Shown here: in pieces, positions 7,340 to 15,505 of the stretch | Position numbering within the stretch: position 1 is the first letter of the stretch | Layout of the letters: each line of letters starts with the position of its first letter | DNA from: an uncultured Massilimicrobiota sp. | Lineage (GTDB): Bacteria > Bacillota_I > Bacilli_A > Erysipelotrichales > Coprobacillaceae | NCBI GenBank assembly: GCA_944325245.1 | Contig: CALUZM010000001.1 | Coordinates: 38,682-102,681 of the forward strand | DNA: 64,000 bases | Direction of reading: 5' to 3' | Position numbers and translations under genes: made by a program | The notes under the pieces: model-generated | What the model saw: the letters and a program-made list of their open reading frames with translations, nothing else | Databases searched by the model: none | What the model was told of the DNA's origin: nothing

Positions 7340-9097
7340 CTATATATCCATATAAATTTCTAAAACAGCACACTCTTGAAGACGTGATTTTCCATATGGT
7401 TTAATAGTATACTGACCTGCTGCTGGAGGGACAAAAACTGCTTCTGCATAATGAATAACAACTGGTTCAAAACTATTATCTAAACTTTCAATAATAGCTT
7501 CCTCTCCCTCTACAAGAACATGAATCATAATACAATCATTTGGATCAAAATGTACTGTCTTATTAAACCAATATCTGTTTACTTCCATAGGAGCCTCAAA
7601 TGGCATTGTTCCGCTTCTTTCTTTTTTCCATCCATACCCTCTATCTACTTCTTGCTTTTTAGAAATAAATTGGTCTTTAATCATTTGGGTTTGAAATTCC
7701 TCTTGAATAACATGTTTTCCATGATCAATATTAATAGGTCTAGGTTTTCCATCATAATCTAAACGTCCCCAATCCCATAATTTAAATGTTGTAAAGCAAA
7801 ACATATCTATCTCAAGTGTTAATGTATTTTTACCAGCAGAGTGAATTGTACCTCCAGGGATAAAGACATGATCATGTTTTTTTACAGGAAAATGATTAAT
7901 CCACTTTTCATCATCAAATTCTCCAGTTTCTTGGGCAGTTTCAAAAGCTGCTACTAACTCATCAAGTTTTACACCATCCTTTGTTCCTAAATAAACCGAA
8001 CTTTCGTCACAAGTATCTAACATATAATAGCTTTCATAATGTCCCCATGATGAATTAAATACTTCTTGAGCATATGCAATCGTGGGATGAACCTGTAGAC
8101 TAAGATTACCTCCACCCCATGTATCTAAGAAATTAACATGCAATGGACATCTATTTCCATAGAGATACCAGATTTTTCTTCCTAATACTTCTTTAGGGTT
8201 ACATAAAATTAAATCTGTTGATGGAAATTCAAAAATAGCATTATTCAATTGTGCAGCTACGGCTTGCCAATCCAAAAATCCTGTAATTCCCCATGCTGTA
8301 TTTTCTAAATCTTTTCCAGCATTTAAAACTTCTTGACACCAATGTCCACCCCATACTCCTTTCGTAAAAATAGGGATTGGTTTAAATGGACTTGTTGAAA
8401 ATTTATGTATAATTTCATCGAAATCTTTTTTTGTTATCATGATAAACTGATTATCTTTATTACAATCAATGACATAATCGCATATTTTATAAATATCTCT
8501 TTTATGTTTATCTTGAATTCTACTTTCTAAAAAATTAAATCTCTTTTCTTTTCTCAAATATTCTTCATCTTCATTATGAGCACCCCAATTTCCTAAACCT
8601 TGCTGATATCTATCTTTTATTGTTTGATAGCTAATAGAACCATATACTAAGATATCTGGTTGACAAATCGTTTTTGATGCAACACCATAAACAACAATTA
8701 AACCTTGAGTGTTTTTTATTTTATCTTGTACATCTTTTATCTTGTTAAAATCAAAAAATTCTTCAATAGTTCCTACACTAAATACCCCATTTACACGATC
8801 ATCTGTAATAAATCTACCAAACTTTTCTTGAATGATTGATTCATCATACTTAGCTATATCAGAATGAATAATCAATTGAGGTTGTAATGCTTTTGCTATT
8901 TTTTCAAATATTTCTTCATTAACACCATGATAATAATCAAAACAAATAACAATACGATCCTTTTGAATTAATTTTATTTGAGCATTAATTTCATTAACAA
9001 TATCAATAAACCCAACTTTAGCACTTATATTTATATTTTTTTTAGGATACAAATCAAAATTTGGTACTCTATTTTTTATTTCATACATATATCTCAT
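7340..9097 (-). CDS. Long class I mannose-6-phosphate isomerase-like protein (585 aa), copy 2
   Basis: A close relative of the downstream gene with the same two-part layout. An N-terminal ~210-residue extra domain contains IVICFDYYHGV and GLIVVYGVA. The C-terminal isomerase contains GGGNLSLQVHPTIAYAQE, IPGGTIHSAGKNTLTLEI and LWDWGRLDYDGKPRP. The metal-binding Gln, His and second His are all kept in both copies, so both look active. Divergence across the whole length shows the duplication is not recent. It starts 15 nt after the short manA, and the three are probably co-translated. Retention of both copies suggests different substrates or a hetero-oligomer; this is inference. Confidence 0.8.
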   Translation of the reverse strand: MRYMYEIKNRVPNFDLYPKKNINISAKVGFIDIVNEINAQIKLIQKDRIVICFDYYHGVNEEIFEKIAKALQPQLIIHSDIAKYDESIIQEKFGRFITDDRVNGVFSVGTIEEFFDFNKIKDVQDKIKNTQGLIVVYGVASKTICQPDILVYGSISYQTIKDRYQQGLGNWGAHNEDEEYLRKEKRFNFLESRIQDKHKRDIYKICDYVIDCNKDNQFIMITKKDFDEIIHKFSTSPFKPIPIFTKGVWGGHWCQEVLNAGKDLENTAWGITGFLDWQAVAAQLNNAIFEFPSTDLILCNPKEVLGRKIWYLYGNRCPLHVNFLDTWGGGNLSLQVHPTIAYAQEVFNSSWGHYESYYMLDTCDESSVYLGTKDGVKLDELVAAFETAQETGEFDDEKWINHFPVKKHDHVFIPGGTIHSAGKNTLTLEIDMFCFTTFKLWDWGRLDYDGKPRPINIDHGKHVIQEEFQTQMIKDQFISKKQEVDRGYGWKKERSGTMPFEAPMEVNRYWFNKTVHFDPNDCIMIHVLVEGEEAIIESLDNSFEPVVIHYAEAVFVPPAAGQYTIKPYGKSRLQECAVLEIYMDI

Positions 9098-9112
9098 CTA
9101 ACAATTTTAGAG

Positions 9113-10075
9113 TTATCCATAGTAAGCCAAAATTGTCATTTCTCCTTTCCACACTAATTTTTTTACATTTGCACTGATTAAGAAAGAATCTCCTGCTTTA
9201 AGATAAACATCTTCTATTTGACCTTCACCATCAATAACAAATGCACCTAGATAAGGTTTTGGCATTGTTAATTCGCCTTCACCTTTGACAACATATTTAT
9301 AAACTGAAAAATTCTCATTATCCGTTAAATTAATCTCTGTTACACCTTGATGATTACGATAACGATAATATGTATCTTGACACTCAAATGGAACTAATAT
9401 ATTATCTTTAGCTTTCTCAATATCAAGTTGTCGTGGTTGTCCATTTTTATCTAGACGATCATAATCATAAAAACGATATGTGATAGGACAAGGATTACAT
9501 ACTTCCATAAAAGTTGTTCCTTTTTGTATAGCATGTAGTGTTCCTGCCTGAATGTTATAAAAAGATTCAGGAAAAATAGGATATCTTTTCAATAAGCCAT
9601 TCCAATCCTTATTTTGGATATACTCATCTAATTCTTCAAATGTTTTAGCATTATGTCCCATAACTATATCTGAATGAGGCGGACAATCTACAATATACCA
9701 GCTCTCACTTTTTCCATGACACCCTAAATTTTTTAATGCATATTGTTCTGTAGGATGAACTTGTATACTTAAATCTGCACACGCATGAGCTATTCCCATA
9801 GACACAGGTATATGTTCCCATTTTAAAGTTGAAGGTGTTCCAAACATTTCTGGGTGTTCTTCATAAAGCTCATTTAATTTTCTTCCTTTATATTCACCAT
9901 TTAAAATTTCATTAGCATCTTGTGGTAATCCACTAAATGCACCTAAACCAGTGACTTCATCTATATTCATATTTTTTGGTACATAATTTTCTACATGATA
10001 ACGATGAACCAATGTCCCGTCACCCCAAATTGCAGTTGAAAATGTCGGCTTTAAAAATACATATTTTTCATTCAT
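9113..10075 (-). CDS. manA: Mannose-6-phosphate isomerase (short, classical form)
   Basis: A 320-residue zinc enzyme interconverting mannose 6-phosphate and fructose 6-phosphate, the step that feeds PTS-imported mannose into glycolysis. The motif DLSIQVHPTEQYA carries the Gln/His zinc ligands, IQAGTLHAIQKG the later His, and YRFYDYDRLDKNGQPRQLDI the active-site Arg region. The length matches the Bacillus ManA/Pmi type. It follows the HAD phosphatase after a 102-nt gap that may hold a separate start of transcription, and it begins a run of three isomerase-family genes. Confidence 0.9.
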   Translation of the reverse strand: MNEKYVFLKPTFSTAIWGDGTLVHRYHVENYVPKNMNIDEVTGLGAFSGLPQDANEILNGEYKGRKLNELYEEHPEMFGTPSTLKWEHIPVSMGIAHACADLSIQVHPTEQYALKNLGCHGKSESWYIVDCPPHSDIVMGHNAKTFEELDEYIQNKDWNGLLKRYPIFPESFYNIQAGTLHAIQKGTTFMEVCNPCPITYRFYDYDRLDKNGQPRQLDIEKAKDNILVPFECQDTYYRYRNHQGVTEINLTDNENFSVYKYVVKGEGELTMPKPYLGAFVIDGEGQIEDVYLKAGDSFLISANVKKLVWKGEMTILAYYG

Positions 10076-10177
10076 AAAAGTATCACCTCTATTTTTATTG
10101 TATATTTCAAATTAATAAAATGATTGAAACATATTGTATATAAGTAAAAGATTATGCTTTTCTAAATCCTTTTGCTT

Positions 10178-10981
10178 TTAAATTTTATTTTCTAAAATAT
10201 TAATTGCATCTTTTACATTTTTAACTCTATATGTTGCTTGTTTCTTGGCATTTTCATGTCCATGCACCATACAAAAGCTCATATGACAAAAACGGAACAT
10301 TCCTATATCATTTAGACTATCACCAATGGCAATAGTATTCTTTTGGGGTATATTATTGAGTTTTAAATATTGATATATACCATGTTCTTTTGTCGCTTGT
10401 TGCTGAGTAATATCGTAACTATAATCTGATGTTTCTTTACATTGATAATGATTTGTACGACTTAAAATATTTTTTTGATAATCTTCATAAAATTCATGAT
10501 GTTTTTGTTTATTAGGGAAAATATAATTTATATGGATAATTTGTTTATAATCATTTTGTATATATTCATCTATAGTTTGAGAAAGAATTTTATTGGGATC
10601 ATTTTGAAACATAAATGTTGTATATGAAGATAATTTTCCAAAAATATATTCATTATCAATATTTGTCACTTTAGCATAATCTTTGTACTTATACATACCA
10701 TGATATATTTCTAAAAATTGATTATTTGTAAAAGGATATAAGCAGATAACTTTATGATTCATATATATTTCAGCACCATTCCAACCTATACAATCAAAAT
10801 CAATCGATTTAAATTTTGTTGTAATATTATTCAAAAAAGTATGATGTCTAGCTGTACATAGTACAAATTTATTTTTATTATTGATCCAACGTTTAATAGC
10901 ATCAACATCCTCATCTAATACTTCCTTTGTTTTCGGTCTTAATAATGTATCATCCAAATCACAAAATATAATCTGATTCAT
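10178..10981 (-). CDS. Cof-type HAD-IIB phosphatase
   Basis: A 267-residue HAD hydrolase with motif I FCDLDDTLLR near the N-terminus, a C2 cap in the middle, the Lys of ATKEHG and the motif IV segment TIAIGDSLNDIGMF. These proteins dephosphorylate sugar phosphates or similar small molecules. The gene begins 14 nt after the PTS IID gene, so it belongs to the PTS operon. A role in limiting sugar-phosphate build-up is likely but not shown. The N-terminal MNQIIFCDLDDTLL fits the family without extension. Confidence 0.82.
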   Translation of the reverse strand: MNQIIFCDLDDTLLRPKTKEVLDEDVDAIKRWINNKNKFVLCTARHHTFLNNITTKFKSIDFDCIGWNGAEIYMNHKVICLYPFTNNQFLEIYHGMYKYKDYAKVTNIDNEYIFGKLSSYTTFMFQNDPNKILSQTIDEYIQNDYKQIIHINYIFPNKQKHHEFYEDYQKNILSRTNHYQCKETSDYSYDITQQQATKEHGIYQYLKLNNIPQKNTIAIGDSLNDIGMFRFCHMSFCMVHGHENAKKQATYRVKNVKDAINILENKI

Positions 10982-10995
10982 ATCATATCCTCACT

Positions 10996-11832
10996 TTAAA
11001 CAATACCAATAACTCCTAACACAATGGCAATCACAAGATAAACACCAATCAATTTAATAGCACTAAACTTTTTAAATTTTAGTAAATAGAATCCTAATAA
11101 AACAAGACACATTGGAATAAACTTTGGAAAAATACCATCTAAGACCTCTTGAAAATTAATAGTGCTATATTCACTTACATATTCAGCAGTAATTGTAAAA
11201 TTTACATAACTTGCTGTAATAGCTCCCACTACAGTTAACCCAAGAACTGACATAGCATCTTGAATTCTAGCCATTTGTTTACCTAATAATTTATTAACTG
11301 CTTCACGTCCTGATTTATATCCTGACATAAAAGTTATTCTTGAAATTAACATATTAATTCCATATAGTACAGCAACTGCAAATATAGCTCCTAGTACACT
11401 TCCATTTGTAGATAAACCAATAGCAACGCTTAACACAATTGGTGGAATAGTTGCTTGAGTAATTGCATCACCAATTCCAGCTAAAGGGCCCATAAGTCCG
11501 ACTTTAATATTTTGAATAAAATCATCACTAATTTTAGCCCCATTAGCTTTTTCAACTTCCATTGATGCAACAATTCCATTGACAACTGCCCCAACAATAT
11601 TATTTGTATTATAAAAAACTGAATGTCGTTTTAAAGCAGCTACCATTTTTTCTGGTTTATTTTTATAAAATTTCTTAAAAATAGGTAACATGGATAAGGT
11701 AAAACCAGGTGCTTGTAATCTTTCATACCCAAATACAGTAAGAGCATATTTCCACCATGTCCACCATACTTTATTAACTTCCTTTTTTGTTAATTGCGTT
11801 GATTCATTAATAATTTCTTTTTTTTCACTCAT
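10996..11832 (-). CDS. PTS mannose/fructose/sorbose-family IID membrane component
   Basis: A 278-residue IID protein that with IIC forms the sugar channel. The family opening is seen as KVWWTWWKYALTVFGYERLQAPGF, followed by the conserved GLMGPLAGIGDAITQATIPPI loop and C-terminal membrane helices. It overlaps IIC by 4 nt (ATGA), a sign of translational coupling. Sugar specificity cannot be read from the sequence; the adjacent ManA proteins favour mannose, glucosamine or a related hexose. Confidence 0.9.
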   Translation of the reverse strand: MSEKKEIINESTQLTKKEVNKVWWTWWKYALTVFGYERLQAPGFTLSMLPIFKKFYKNKPEKMVAALKRHSVFYNTNNIVGAVVNGIVASMEVEKANGAKISDDFIQNIKVGLMGPLAGIGDAITQATIPPIVLSVAIGLSTNGSVLGAIFAVAVLYGINMLISRITFMSGYKSGREAVNKLLGKQMARIQDAMSVLGLTVVGAITASYVNFTITAEYVSEYSTINFQEVLDGIFPKFIPMCLVLLGFYLLKFKKFSAIKLIGVYLVIAIVLGVIGIV

Positions 11833-12632
11833 AATAACTCATCCTCCTCATCATCTTGTATTTCTAAATTATTTTCATTCTTATGATCAGTAAACATATA
11901 ATACATAACAGCTAAACATGCCCCAAACACTGCTGTGGCAACCATATTAAATTGTAAAAATGTAATACACATCATTCCAATAAGGAAGAATATAACAAAT
12001 TTGTAATCCTTTAATGTATAAGTTACTAAAATAGAAATTCCTACTGCTGGTAAAACACCACCTAAGACACTTGCTATATGTAAAACAAGTTCGGGTATTG
12101 CAGCCAATAATGAAGAAGCATAATTACTACCTAATAAAACAATAGCGAAAGTTATTCCAAATCGTATAACAAAACTTGTTATAGGTGGTAAAACCATATA
12201 TGCAACCTTCATTCCTTTAATATTATTTTGAGCAATGAATTTATCACCTAATTGATAAAATACAGATGCTAAAATTTCATAACCTGTAAATAAGGCTGCT
12301 CCCAAAACTCCCACTGTCGCTGCTAATGTTACTGCTACATTTGCATCTGCACCCGCTAACATTGCCAGTGCTATTGAAGGATATGATACAAAGGCCATAT
12401 CAGCTGTTGCAACACCACCGATAAGAACCTGCCCTAAATACATAGCTTGTACAGCTGCTCCAATTGTTGCTCCAGTTACAACATCTCCTAAAATAATGCC
12501 TACAATTGTTCCCCCGACAATTGGCTTCGACATAGCATCAGAAAAAGCGACTCCTAATGGTTGAGAATTCTCAACACTTCCTAACCAACATGCTACACCT
12601 ATTAAAAAGGCTTGAAAAATACTTACATCCAT
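11829..12632 (-). CDS. PTS mannose/fructose/sorbose-family IIC membrane component
   Basis: A 267-residue polytopic membrane permease. The N-terminal SIFQAFLIGVACWLGS and the later VVTGATIGAAVQAMYLG are typical of mannose-family IIC (EIIC_Man) proteins, which bind the sugar during transport. Several hydrophobic helices span residues ~5-240, followed by an acidic C-terminus (DDEEDELL). It lies 4 nt after the IIB stop and overlaps IID by 4 nt. Confidence 0.9.
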   Translation of the reverse strand: MDVSIFQAFLIGVACWLGSVENSQPLGVAFSDAMSKPIVGGTIVGIILGDVVTGATIGAAVQAMYLGQVLIGGVATADMAFVSYPSIALAMLAGADANVAVTLAATVGVLGAALFTGYEILASVFYQLGDKFIAQNNIKGMKVAYMVLPPITSFVIRFGITFAIVLLGSNYASSLLAAIPELVLHIASVLGGVLPAVGISILVTYTLKDYKFVIFFLIGMMCITFLQFNMVATAVFGACLAVMYYMFTDHKNENNLEIQDDEEDELL

Positions 12633-12636
12633 AATT

Positions 12637-13125
12637 TTAACCTCCCTTATAATTTGATTGGACTTCTTTAAAAGTTAAACCTTTTTCATCTGGTATCAAT
12701 TTAAATTGAATATCAATACCTTGTGCATTCAAATATTCACAATATTTCATATCATTTGGTGATAAATAAACATTATTATAAACTTTCTCAGTTCCTTCTG
12801 CTTTACTTGCTGTTCCAAATATAATTTCTTTACCAAAATCTACCCCTTTCTTTTTAAGCAGATAAAGTTGTTCAATTTTCTTTGAAATTAAATAATATTT
12901 TTTCTTTCCAGATATGGCTTTAGGTACTTTTTCTATAGCTTGTTCAACTGTGAAAATATATACTTTTTTACCTAATCCATTTCCTGCATTTATGAAAACT
13001 TCTTTTAAAAATGGATCCTTAGCCAATTCATCATCAACTAATAAAATAATAGCATCACCTTGTCTGACCTTCGTCCACATCAATAAAACTTGTCCATGTA
13101 TCAAACGGTCGTCCACTCTTACCAA
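12637..13125 (-). CDS. PTS mannose/fructose/sorbose-family IIB component, odd start
   Basis: This cytosolic protein passes phosphate from IIA to the sugar. The conserved VRVDDRLIHGQV carries the phosphorylated histidine near residue 10, and the 162-residue length is normal. The start is unusual. The only good ribosome-binding site (GGAGAGG) leads to ATG at 13137, but that frame reads ATG-TCT-TGA and then continues in frame into this gene. Translation would have to begin at TTG 13125 by reinitiation or by weak direct initiation. Either a nonsense mutation in codon 3 or a translational control device is possible. The rest of the gene is intact. Confidence 0.82.
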   Translation of the reverse strand: MVRVDDRLIHGQVLLMWTKVRQGDAIILLVDDELAKDPFLKEVFINAGNGLGKKVYIFTVEQAIEKVPKAISGKKKYYLISKKIEQLYLLKKKGVDFGKEIIFGTASKAEGTEKVYNNVYLSPNDMKYCEYLNAQGIDIQFKLIPDEKGLTFKEVQSNYKGG

Positions 13126-13132
13126 ACTTCAA

Positions 13133-13150
13133 GACATAAATTCCTCTCCT
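13133..13150 (-). other. Strong Shine-Dalgarno plus 2-codon ATG-TCT-TGA mini-ORF
   Basis: Reading on the minus strand, AGGAGAGGAA is followed by ATG (13137-13135), TCT and TGA, then AGT and the TTG start of IIB in the same frame. The result is a Met-Ser mini-ORF whose stop lies 3 nt before the IIB start. Confidence 0.6.
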
Positions 13151-13170
13151 TCCTTGTTATGTTATCGTGT

Positions 13171-13222
13171 TGTCATGACATCTTTACATTAATATAATAG
13201 CATTACTTTTATAAAAATGCAA
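13171..13222 (-). promoter_or_regulatory. Promoter of the IIB-IIC-IID operon with downstream palindrome
   Basis: On the minus strand TTGCAT (13222-13217), a 17-nt spacer and TATTAT (13199-13194) form a good sigma-A promoter. The 10-bp palindrome TGTCATGACA (13171-13180) lies just after the expected start site, a typical repressor position. The GntR protein at 4695-5447 is the obvious candidate regulator. Confidence 0.65.
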
Positions 13223-13226
13223 TGCT

Positions 13227-13619
13227 CTATAAACTACAAATAGAAATTTTTCCTGTGTCCATAATTTGGTTAATTAATTGTTGCGTTTCCATATCTAAAT
13301 CACATAACATCCCTAGCTCTATAACCATTGCCAGATTCATTCCTGTTACAAGATATATATTTGAATCCTTATGAGCCAGAATATATCTATAACACTCGTT
13401 ATATGGAGTGGCATTTGGAATATCCGTTACAATAATAATTTCTTTATATTCTTTTTCTAATGTTTCCATTCTTTCAGTTAGTTCTACTCTAAAATTATCA
13501 ACTCCTTCTTCTGTTAGCGAACATGTATAAATATTTTCTTTTTTACCTATAATCATCTCACAACTTTCTTTGACACCTTCACACATTGTAGAATGTGTAA
13601 CTAATAAAATAGCTTTCAT
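13227..13619 (-). CDS. PTS mannose-family IIA component
   Basis: A ~130-residue EIIA-Man domain that takes phosphate from HPr. The phosphorylated histidine is in ILLVTHSTMCEGV (His9). The second family motif appears as VTDIPNATPYNE, where GGSP/GGTP-like residues are usual. ATG at 13619 is preferred to the in-frame GTG at 13628 because AGGTGG lies 6 nt before it. It follows the aldo/keto reductase closely and lies ~100 nt upstream of IIB, which has its own promoter, so IIA and the rest may be made at different levels. Confidence 0.85.
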   Translation of the reverse strand: MKAILLVTHSTMCEGVKESCEMIIGKKENIYTCSLTEEGVDNFRVELTERMETLEKEYKEIIIVTDIPNATPYNECYRYILAHKDSNIYLVTGMNLAMVIELGMLCDLDMETQQLINQIMDTGKISICSL

Positions 13620-13635
13620 TATTTCCACCTCATCT

Positions 13636-14475
13636 TTAAAAATTCGCTGTATCTGGATAAGATCCTATTTTTCCATGAGTATGACTAAGATTTCTTATTC
13701 TTTCAGTATCTTCTTTTGCTAATTGAAAATCAAAAACTTCTAAATTACTTTTAATTCTTTCATTTGTTACTGATTTAGGTATAGGAATGATTTCATTATC
13801 TATGGCGTATCGAATACAAATTTGAGCAGGTGTCTTTCTATATTTCTCGGCTATCTTCTGTATAATTGGATCATTCAATACTTGACTTCTTCCCAATGGA
13901 CTATATGCTTCTAAAACAATATTATTTTGACGACAATATGATATTGTTTCTTCATCATAATAATAAGGATGGAACTCTATTTGATTCACCATAATAGGAA
14001 TCTCTATCTCCTGACTGAGTTCTTCTAAATGATGTTTCACAAAGTTACTTACTCCAATCGCTTTAATTTTACCTTCTTTATAAAGATATTCCATTGCTTG
14101 ATAAACTTCAATATTTCTTTTTTGATAATTATCTCTATAGTCTTTTGGCGCAGGCCAATGAATTAAGTATAAATCAATGTATTCAAGCTGTAATTTATTT
14201 AAACTTTCATAAAATGCATCAATAGCTTCTTGATAATGACTTACTGTATTCCATAATTTTGTTGTAACAAAAAGCTCATCTCTTGATATATGACTTTGCT
14301 TAATTGCTTCACCAATTGCACATTCATTCCCATAGCTACTTGCAGTATCAATATGTCTATACCCATAGGAAATAGCTGCTTTCACCGACTCAACAGCAGT
14401 ATCATAATCATCAATTTTCCAGGTTCCAAAACCAATACAAGGTATATTCACACCATTATTTAATTGTAAATCCAT
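13636..14475 (-). CDS. Aldo/keto reductase
   Basis: A 279-residue NAD(P)H-dependent oxidoreductase of the AKR (beta/alpha)8 barrel family. The catalytic tetrad is visible: Asp in HIDTASSYGNE, Tyr in the same segment, Lys in VTTKLW and His in LIHWPAP. The cofactor-binding end is PIPKSVTNERIKSNLEV. It opens the PTS-led unit and starts 8-17 nt before IIA, so it is probably induced with sugar uptake and may reduce a sugar or an aldehyde made during its breakdown. The substrate cannot be told from sequence. Confidence 0.88.
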   Translation of the reverse strand: MDLQLNNGVNIPCIGFGTWKIDDYDTAVESVKAAISYGYRHIDTASSYGNECAIGEAIKQSHISRDELFVTTKLWNTVSHYQEAIDAFYESLNKLQLEYIDLYLIHWPAPKDYRDNYQKRNIEVYQAMEYLYKEGKIKAIGVSNFVKHHLEELSQEIEIPIMVNQIEFHPYYYDEETISYCRQNNIVLEAYSPLGRSQVLNDPIIQKIAEKYRKTPAQICIRYAIDNEIIPIPKSVTNERIKSNLEVFDFQLAKEDTERIRNLSHTHGKIGSYPDTANF

Positions 14476-14492
14476 TATTTCCCTCCTTTATT

Positions 14493-14543
14493 GTAATGAT
14501 ATCATGTCATCATTATATTAACTCTTGTGTATTTTTTTGTCAA
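14493..14543 (-). promoter_or_regulatory. Promoter of the aldo/keto reductase-PTS unit with palindrome
   Basis: On the minus strand TTGACA (14543-14538), a 17-nt spacer and TAATAT (14520-14515) form the promoter. The perfect palindrome ATGATATCAT (14496-14505) lies inside a wider imperfect dyad just downstream of the predicted start. Its plus-strand outer part begins TTGTAA, like the TTGTCA seen at the IIB promoter and at gntR. Confidence 0.6.
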
Positions 14544-14700
14544 TATGAAGTGATAAATTATCTAAAATGTTTATCAACAATATTTTTTAACATACAAACT
14601 ATGAATAAGATTTCATTCTAAAATTAATAGAAAAATAACTTTAATTGTATCAATATATTTTTCATATCATATACTATATATAGAAATATTCTTATCCGCA

Positions 14701-14729
14701 TTGACCTTACTTTTCATTTGTAGTATATT
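14701..14729 (+). promoter_or_regulatory. Promoter of the ToxI-like RNA / toxN locus
   Basis: TTGACC (14701-14706), a 17-nt spacer and TATATT (14724-14729) give a strong sigma-A promoter. Transcription would start near 14736, ~40 nt before the first RNA repeat. No other open frame lies between it and the repeats. Confidence 0.7.
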
Positions 14730-14748
14730 ATAAATGAAGAATATTTCA

Positions 14749-14904
14749 AAAAAAGGATAGAAGTTTGTTAAATGGTGCTTCACAGCCGTTAAATGTGGGT
14801 TGAAACATTCAGTGCTCCACAGCTGAAAATGTGGGTTGAAACATTCAGTGCTCCACAGCTGAAAATGTGGGTTGAAACTTTTAACAGACTACCTATCCTT
14901 TTTT
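14749..14904 (+). ncRNA. toxI: ToxI-like antitoxin RNA: three 36-37-nt tandem repeats
   Basis: Three head-to-tail units lie at 14775-14811 (37 nt, variant), 14812-14847 (36 nt) and 14848-14878 (31 nt, partial). Units 2 and 3 are identical over 31 nt. Each holds a short CCACA...TGTGG hairpin and an A-rich stretch (AAAT/AAAAT), then GGGTTGAAAC. No spacers separate them, so this is not CRISPR. The array sits 45 nt upstream of a ToxN/AbiQ-family gene, the standard type III toxin-antitoxin layout, in which repeats of this size are cut by the toxin and bind it. A 12-bp flanking inverted repeat ends in TTTTTT and probably trims toxin expression by partial termination. Confidence 0.85.
14775..14878 (+). 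repeat. 36-bp direct repeats, 2.9 copies
   Basis: The units begin GTGCTYCACAGC and end GGGTTGAAACATTCA. Copy 1 differs by a one-base insertion and a few substitutions; copies 2 and 3 agree fully where both are present. They are the core of the ToxI-like RNA. Confidence 0.92.
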
Positions 14905-14906
14905 AT
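14892..14906 (+). terminator. Partial terminator between the RNA repeats and toxN
   Basis: CTATCCTTTTTT can pair with AAAAAAGGATAG located upstream of the repeats (14749-14760), closing the array in a long stem that ends in a T-run. Type III systems usually have a leaky terminator at this position to keep antitoxin RNA in excess over toxin mRNA. Confidence 0.5.
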
Positions 14907-14923
14907 TTAATCAGGAGGATGCT

Positions 14924-15457
14924 ATGAGCAAATTAAATATTTATTACATAAACAATAACTATATCAATTATTTGCAAGAAGAAGAACGAAAAGCAAGGGG
15001 TTTTACTAAAGTTTCAAACAACACAGATATGAACTATGAAAATTTCAAACCTTATGTAGGTATTGTTTTACAAATTGAAAAATACAATTACTTTGTTCCA
15101 CTAACACATCCAAAACAACATTACGATGATAATGCTCAATTTTTTAATAGAATTTCTCATCCTATTGAATTAACAAATGGAAGAAAATATGGTCGACTAA
15201 TGTTTTGCTATATGATTCCTATAAAAGATAGTAATTTGATTCATTTGATTAATATTAACAATATAGAAGATAACAATTATAAAAATGTACTTATGTCACA
15301 ATATTTCTATCTAAAATCATCTGAAAAGGAAGAAATCATCATAAATTCAGCAATCAAATTATATAATAAAGTCAAAGGAAATCCTCATCATTTTCTTTAT
15401 TCTAAATGTTGTGATTTTGAACTACTTGAAAAAGCTTGTAATCTTTATCCATTATAA
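14924..15457 (+). CDS. toxN: Type III toxin-antitoxin system endoribonuclease, ToxN/AbiQ family
   Basis: A 177-residue protein, close to the ~170 residues of ToxN and AbiQ. It opens LNIYYINNNYINYL, followed by the family core FKPYVGIVLQIEKYNYFVPLTHPKQHY, then RLMFCYMIPI and LININ. The conserved residue after PL, usually Ser in the family, is Thr61 here. The protein cuts RNA when free and is held inactive by the repeated RNA made just upstream. AGGAGG lies 5 nt before the ATG. Known members cause abortive infection against phages, so this is a likely defence locus. It is the only plus-strand gene among minus-strand metabolic genes, which fits acquisition as a small module. Confidence 0.9.
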   Translation: MSKLNIYYINNNYINYLQEEERKARGFTKVSNNTDMNYENFKPYVGIVLQIEKYNYFVPLTHPKQHYDDNAQFFNRISHPIELTNGRKYGRLMFCYMIPIKDSNLIHLININNIEDNNYKNVLMSQYFYLKSSEKEEIIINSAIKLYNKVKGNPHHFLYSKCCDFELLEKACNLYPL

Positions 15458-15505
15458 CAATTATATATTCTCATTTTTATTTAATATACTCATTATTAAA
15501 CATTG

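Noticed and set aside
5566..9097. Uridine-kinase-like N-terminal domain in the long ManA proteins
   Set aside because: The strand pattern is suggestive, but no GxxxxGK(S/T) loop or other kinase motif is visible.
13123..13137. TGA read as tryptophan (recoded genetic code)
   Set aside because: Several intact genes in the window end in TGA and tryptophan is encoded by TGG, so the standard code applies.
12914..13192. Plus-strand open frame opposite PTS IIB
   Set aside because: It overlaps a clear PTS IIB gene on the other strand and has no ribosome-binding site or recognisable sequence.
14775..14878. CRISPR array (direct repeats with a GTTGAAAC-like end)
   Set aside because: The 36-nt units are head to tail with no spacers, there are fewer than three full copies, and no cas gene is near. 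A ToxN-family gene follows directly.
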